64,000 bases of DNA from Synaphobranchus kaupii (Eukaryota; Chordata; Actinopteri; Anguilliformes; Synaphobranchidae). The DNA lies in contig CM056380.1 in assembly GCA_029718625.1 (NCBI GenBank), forward strand, positions 103,421,893 through 103,485,892, written 5' to 3'. The notes under the pieces were generated by a model. The model saw only the letters and a list, made by a program, of their open reading frames with translations. It made no database searches and was not told the DNA's origin. Position 1 is the stretch's first letter, and each line of letters starts with the position of its first letter. Positions 62,119 to 64,000 of the stretch are shown here, in pieces. The position numbers and the translations under genes are program-made.

Positions 62119-62189
62119 CTGGGGGGCAGGATGGGATGGAAGGAGGGGTTATAGCTTAGCCCAATTAACTTACAGATATCCTCTGCCAA

Positions 62190-62447
62190 TGGCTGCTGTT
62201 TTACCTGTGTGCAGCAGGTGCAGTTTAACCTGTGTGCAGCAGGTGTAGTTTTACCTGTGTGCAGCAGGTATAATTTTACCTGTGTGCTGCAGGTGTAGTT
62301 TTACCTGTGTGCTGCAGGTGTAGTTTTACCTGTGTGCAGCAGGTGTAGTTTTACCTGTGTGCTGCGGGTGTAGCTTTACCTGTGTTCCGCAGGTGTAGTT
62401 TTACTTGTGTGCTGCAGGTGTAGCTTTACCTGTGTTCCGCAGGTGTA
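62190..62447. repeat. 25-bp minisatellite, about 10 units
   Basis: The unit is GTGTAGTTTTACCTGTGTG plus CAGCAG/CTGCAG/TTCCGCAG variants. It lies about 75 bases upstream (gene sense) of the acceptor of the 62118 exon and ends where the LINE begins. Confidence 0.9.
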
Positions 62448-64000
62448 GCCTTCCAAAATTTCACCAGCATGTTGATTTCCCAACAAGAGGAGATAACACT
62501 TTGGACCTGGTCTACACTACTCACAAAGGAGCATACAAGGCCTCCCCCCTCCCCCACATTGGACTCTCTGACCACACCACAGTTATGCTAATGCCAGCAT
62601 ACAGACCGAGAGTGAAAGTCATCAAACCGGTTCCGAAGCAGGTACGGGTATGGCCAGAGGGGGCCTCCTCTGCTCTTCAAGACTGCTTTGACACAACCGA
62701 CTGGGAAATGTTTAAGCAGGCAGCCACATACAACAACCACACGGACATTGAGGAGTACACAGACACTGTTACTTCTTACATCAGTAAGTGCATCGATGAT
62801 GTGACCCACACAAAAACCATCATCACCCGAGCTAACCGGAAGCCATAGCTGACAGGGGATGTCCATCGGCTGCTGAGGGCCAGAGACAACGCCTTCAGAG
62901 CCGGGGATGAAACTGGCCTGAGAGCAGCGAGAGCCAACCTGTCCCGCAGCATCAGGAAAGCAAAGCAGGAATACACACACAAGATAACCTGCCATTTTAA
63001 AGACAGCAGAGACACACGGAGCCTGTGGCAGGGCATTCAGACCATCACAGACTATAAACCTACGCCACAGCTCTGCGACAGCAACATCTCTCTGCTCAAC
63101 AACCTCAACAGCTTCTTTGCACGTTTTGAAGCACAAAACAACACACATCCACAGAAGACTCCACTACCCCCCCACGGCCAGGCTCTGTGCCTGTCTGCTG
63201 CCAGTGTGAAGAGGACACTCTCCACTATCAACACCCGCAAGGCAACAGGTCCAGACAACATCCCTGGTCGTGTGCTGAAGGACTGCGCAGAGGAGCTTAA
63301 GGACGTCCTCACGGACATCTTTAACACTTCTCTGAGTCAGGCTGCTGTTCCATCATGTTTCAAGTCCACCACCATCATACCTGTGCCAAAGAAACCTGCT
63401 CCATCCTGCTTCAATGACTATCGCCCTGTGGCACTGACCCCCATCATCATGAAGTGCTTTGAACGATTAGTCATGTCACACATCAAATTCATCCTCCCCC
63501 CTACCCTGGAGCCCTTCCAGTTTGCATACAGGGCCAAACGGTCCAGGATGCAATCTGCTCTGCTCTCCACCCAGCCCTCACCCACCTGGACACAAAAGAC
63601 TCATATGTGAGAATGCTGTTCATAGACTTCAGTTCAGCATTCAACACCATAATCCCACAACAACTCATCTGTAAACTTGACCAGCTGGGGCTCAACACCT
63701 CCCTTTGCAACTGGCTGCTGGACTTCCTCAGTGAGAGGCCACAAGCAGTACGAGTCGGCAACAACACCTCGAGCAGCATCACACTCAGCACAGGGGCCCC
63801 CCAAGGCTGTGTGCTCAGTCCCCTGCTCTTCACCCTACTGACTCATGACTGCACAACAACCTACAGCACCAATCACATGGTGAAGTTTGCGGACGACACA
63901 ACTCTGGTGGGTCTCATCACCAAGAACGACGAGACCCACTACAGGAAGGAGGTCGACCTTCTAACCACGTGGTGCAGAGACAACAACCTCCTGCTGAACG
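62448..64000 (+). mobile_element. 5'-truncated non-LTR retrotransposon (L2/CR1/Rex1-like), continues past window
   Basis: The sequence begins inside the endonuclease: [20 protein letters not shown] and SDHTTVML. The reverse transcriptase follows with [50 protein letters not shown], then (shifted frame) [38 protein letters not shown] and [12 protein letters not shown]. An in-frame TAG near 62847 and a frameshift near 63545 make it inactive. It lies in an intron of the CYLD-like gene, in opposite orientation. Confidence 0.9.

Noticed and set aside
62405..63610. Plus-strand frames that could look like a host gene in the CYLD-like intron
   Set aside because: They contain endonuclease and reverse transcriptase motifs with a stop and a frameshift: a truncated LINE.

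Overview
The window looks like teleost fish genomic DNA. It has intron-rich vertebrate genes, a Tc1/mariner load that includes Sleeping Beauty-like termini, PIF-Harbinger, hAT and TTAA-type MITEs, teleost tRNA-derived SINEs, non-LTR retrotransposon fragments, and many minisatellites and CA/TG microsatellites. I could not assign a species.

Three host genes are supported. (1) At 1993-2802 (+) is the last coding exon of a ZHX-family zinc-finger/homeobox gene, best matched to zhx3; the rest of the gene lies left of the window. (2) On the minus strand, 36610 down to 9070, is a complete nuclear DNA topoisomerase I gene (top1). I resolved 21 coding exons by splice sites and reading phase. They predict 751 residues with all five catalytic residues present. 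The only defect is one surplus base in an A7 run of exon 8. (3) At 58455-62118 (minus) are the last two coding exons of a CYLD-like deubiquitinase. They carry the catalytic His and Asp, again with one surplus base in a homopolymer (C7). Upstream exons lie beyond 64000. Gene order (zhx3 and top1 convergent) matches the human TOP1-PLCG1-ZHX3 block, but no PLCG1 is present between them.

Layout. 1-1992: probable zhx3 intron. 2803-9069: convergent intergenic region with Tc1-derived repeats and probable 3' UTRs. 9070-36610: top1, whose introns hold MITEs, a hAT element with an 8-bp target duplication, a Tc1 copy containing a hAT transposase fragment, and minisatellites placed very close to several splice sites. 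36611-57409: about 21 kb without a recognisable host gene. This stretch is a stack of nested elements: a Harbinger-like shell at 37.5-42.8 kb containing two foldback Tc1 elements and a SINE, a nearly complete Tc1 at 46.0-47.6 kb, an L1-type ORF2 tail split by a Harbinger MITE, reverse transcriptase fragments, and a Tc1 derivative that keeps only its DNA-binding domain. 57410-58466: a SINE with a nested DNA transposon, inserted into the last codons of the CYLD-like gene. 58940-61800: a 39-bp minisatellite of about 73 copies that fills the last CYLD-like intron. 62447-64000: a 5'-truncated LINE running off the window.

I found no clear undescribed gene system. The best leads are a passenger module shared by several Tc1-type elements with different termini, minisatellites abutting 5' splice sites of top1, the SINE-supplied stop codon in the CYLD-like gene, and two single-base homopolymer frameshifts in otherwise conserved genes.
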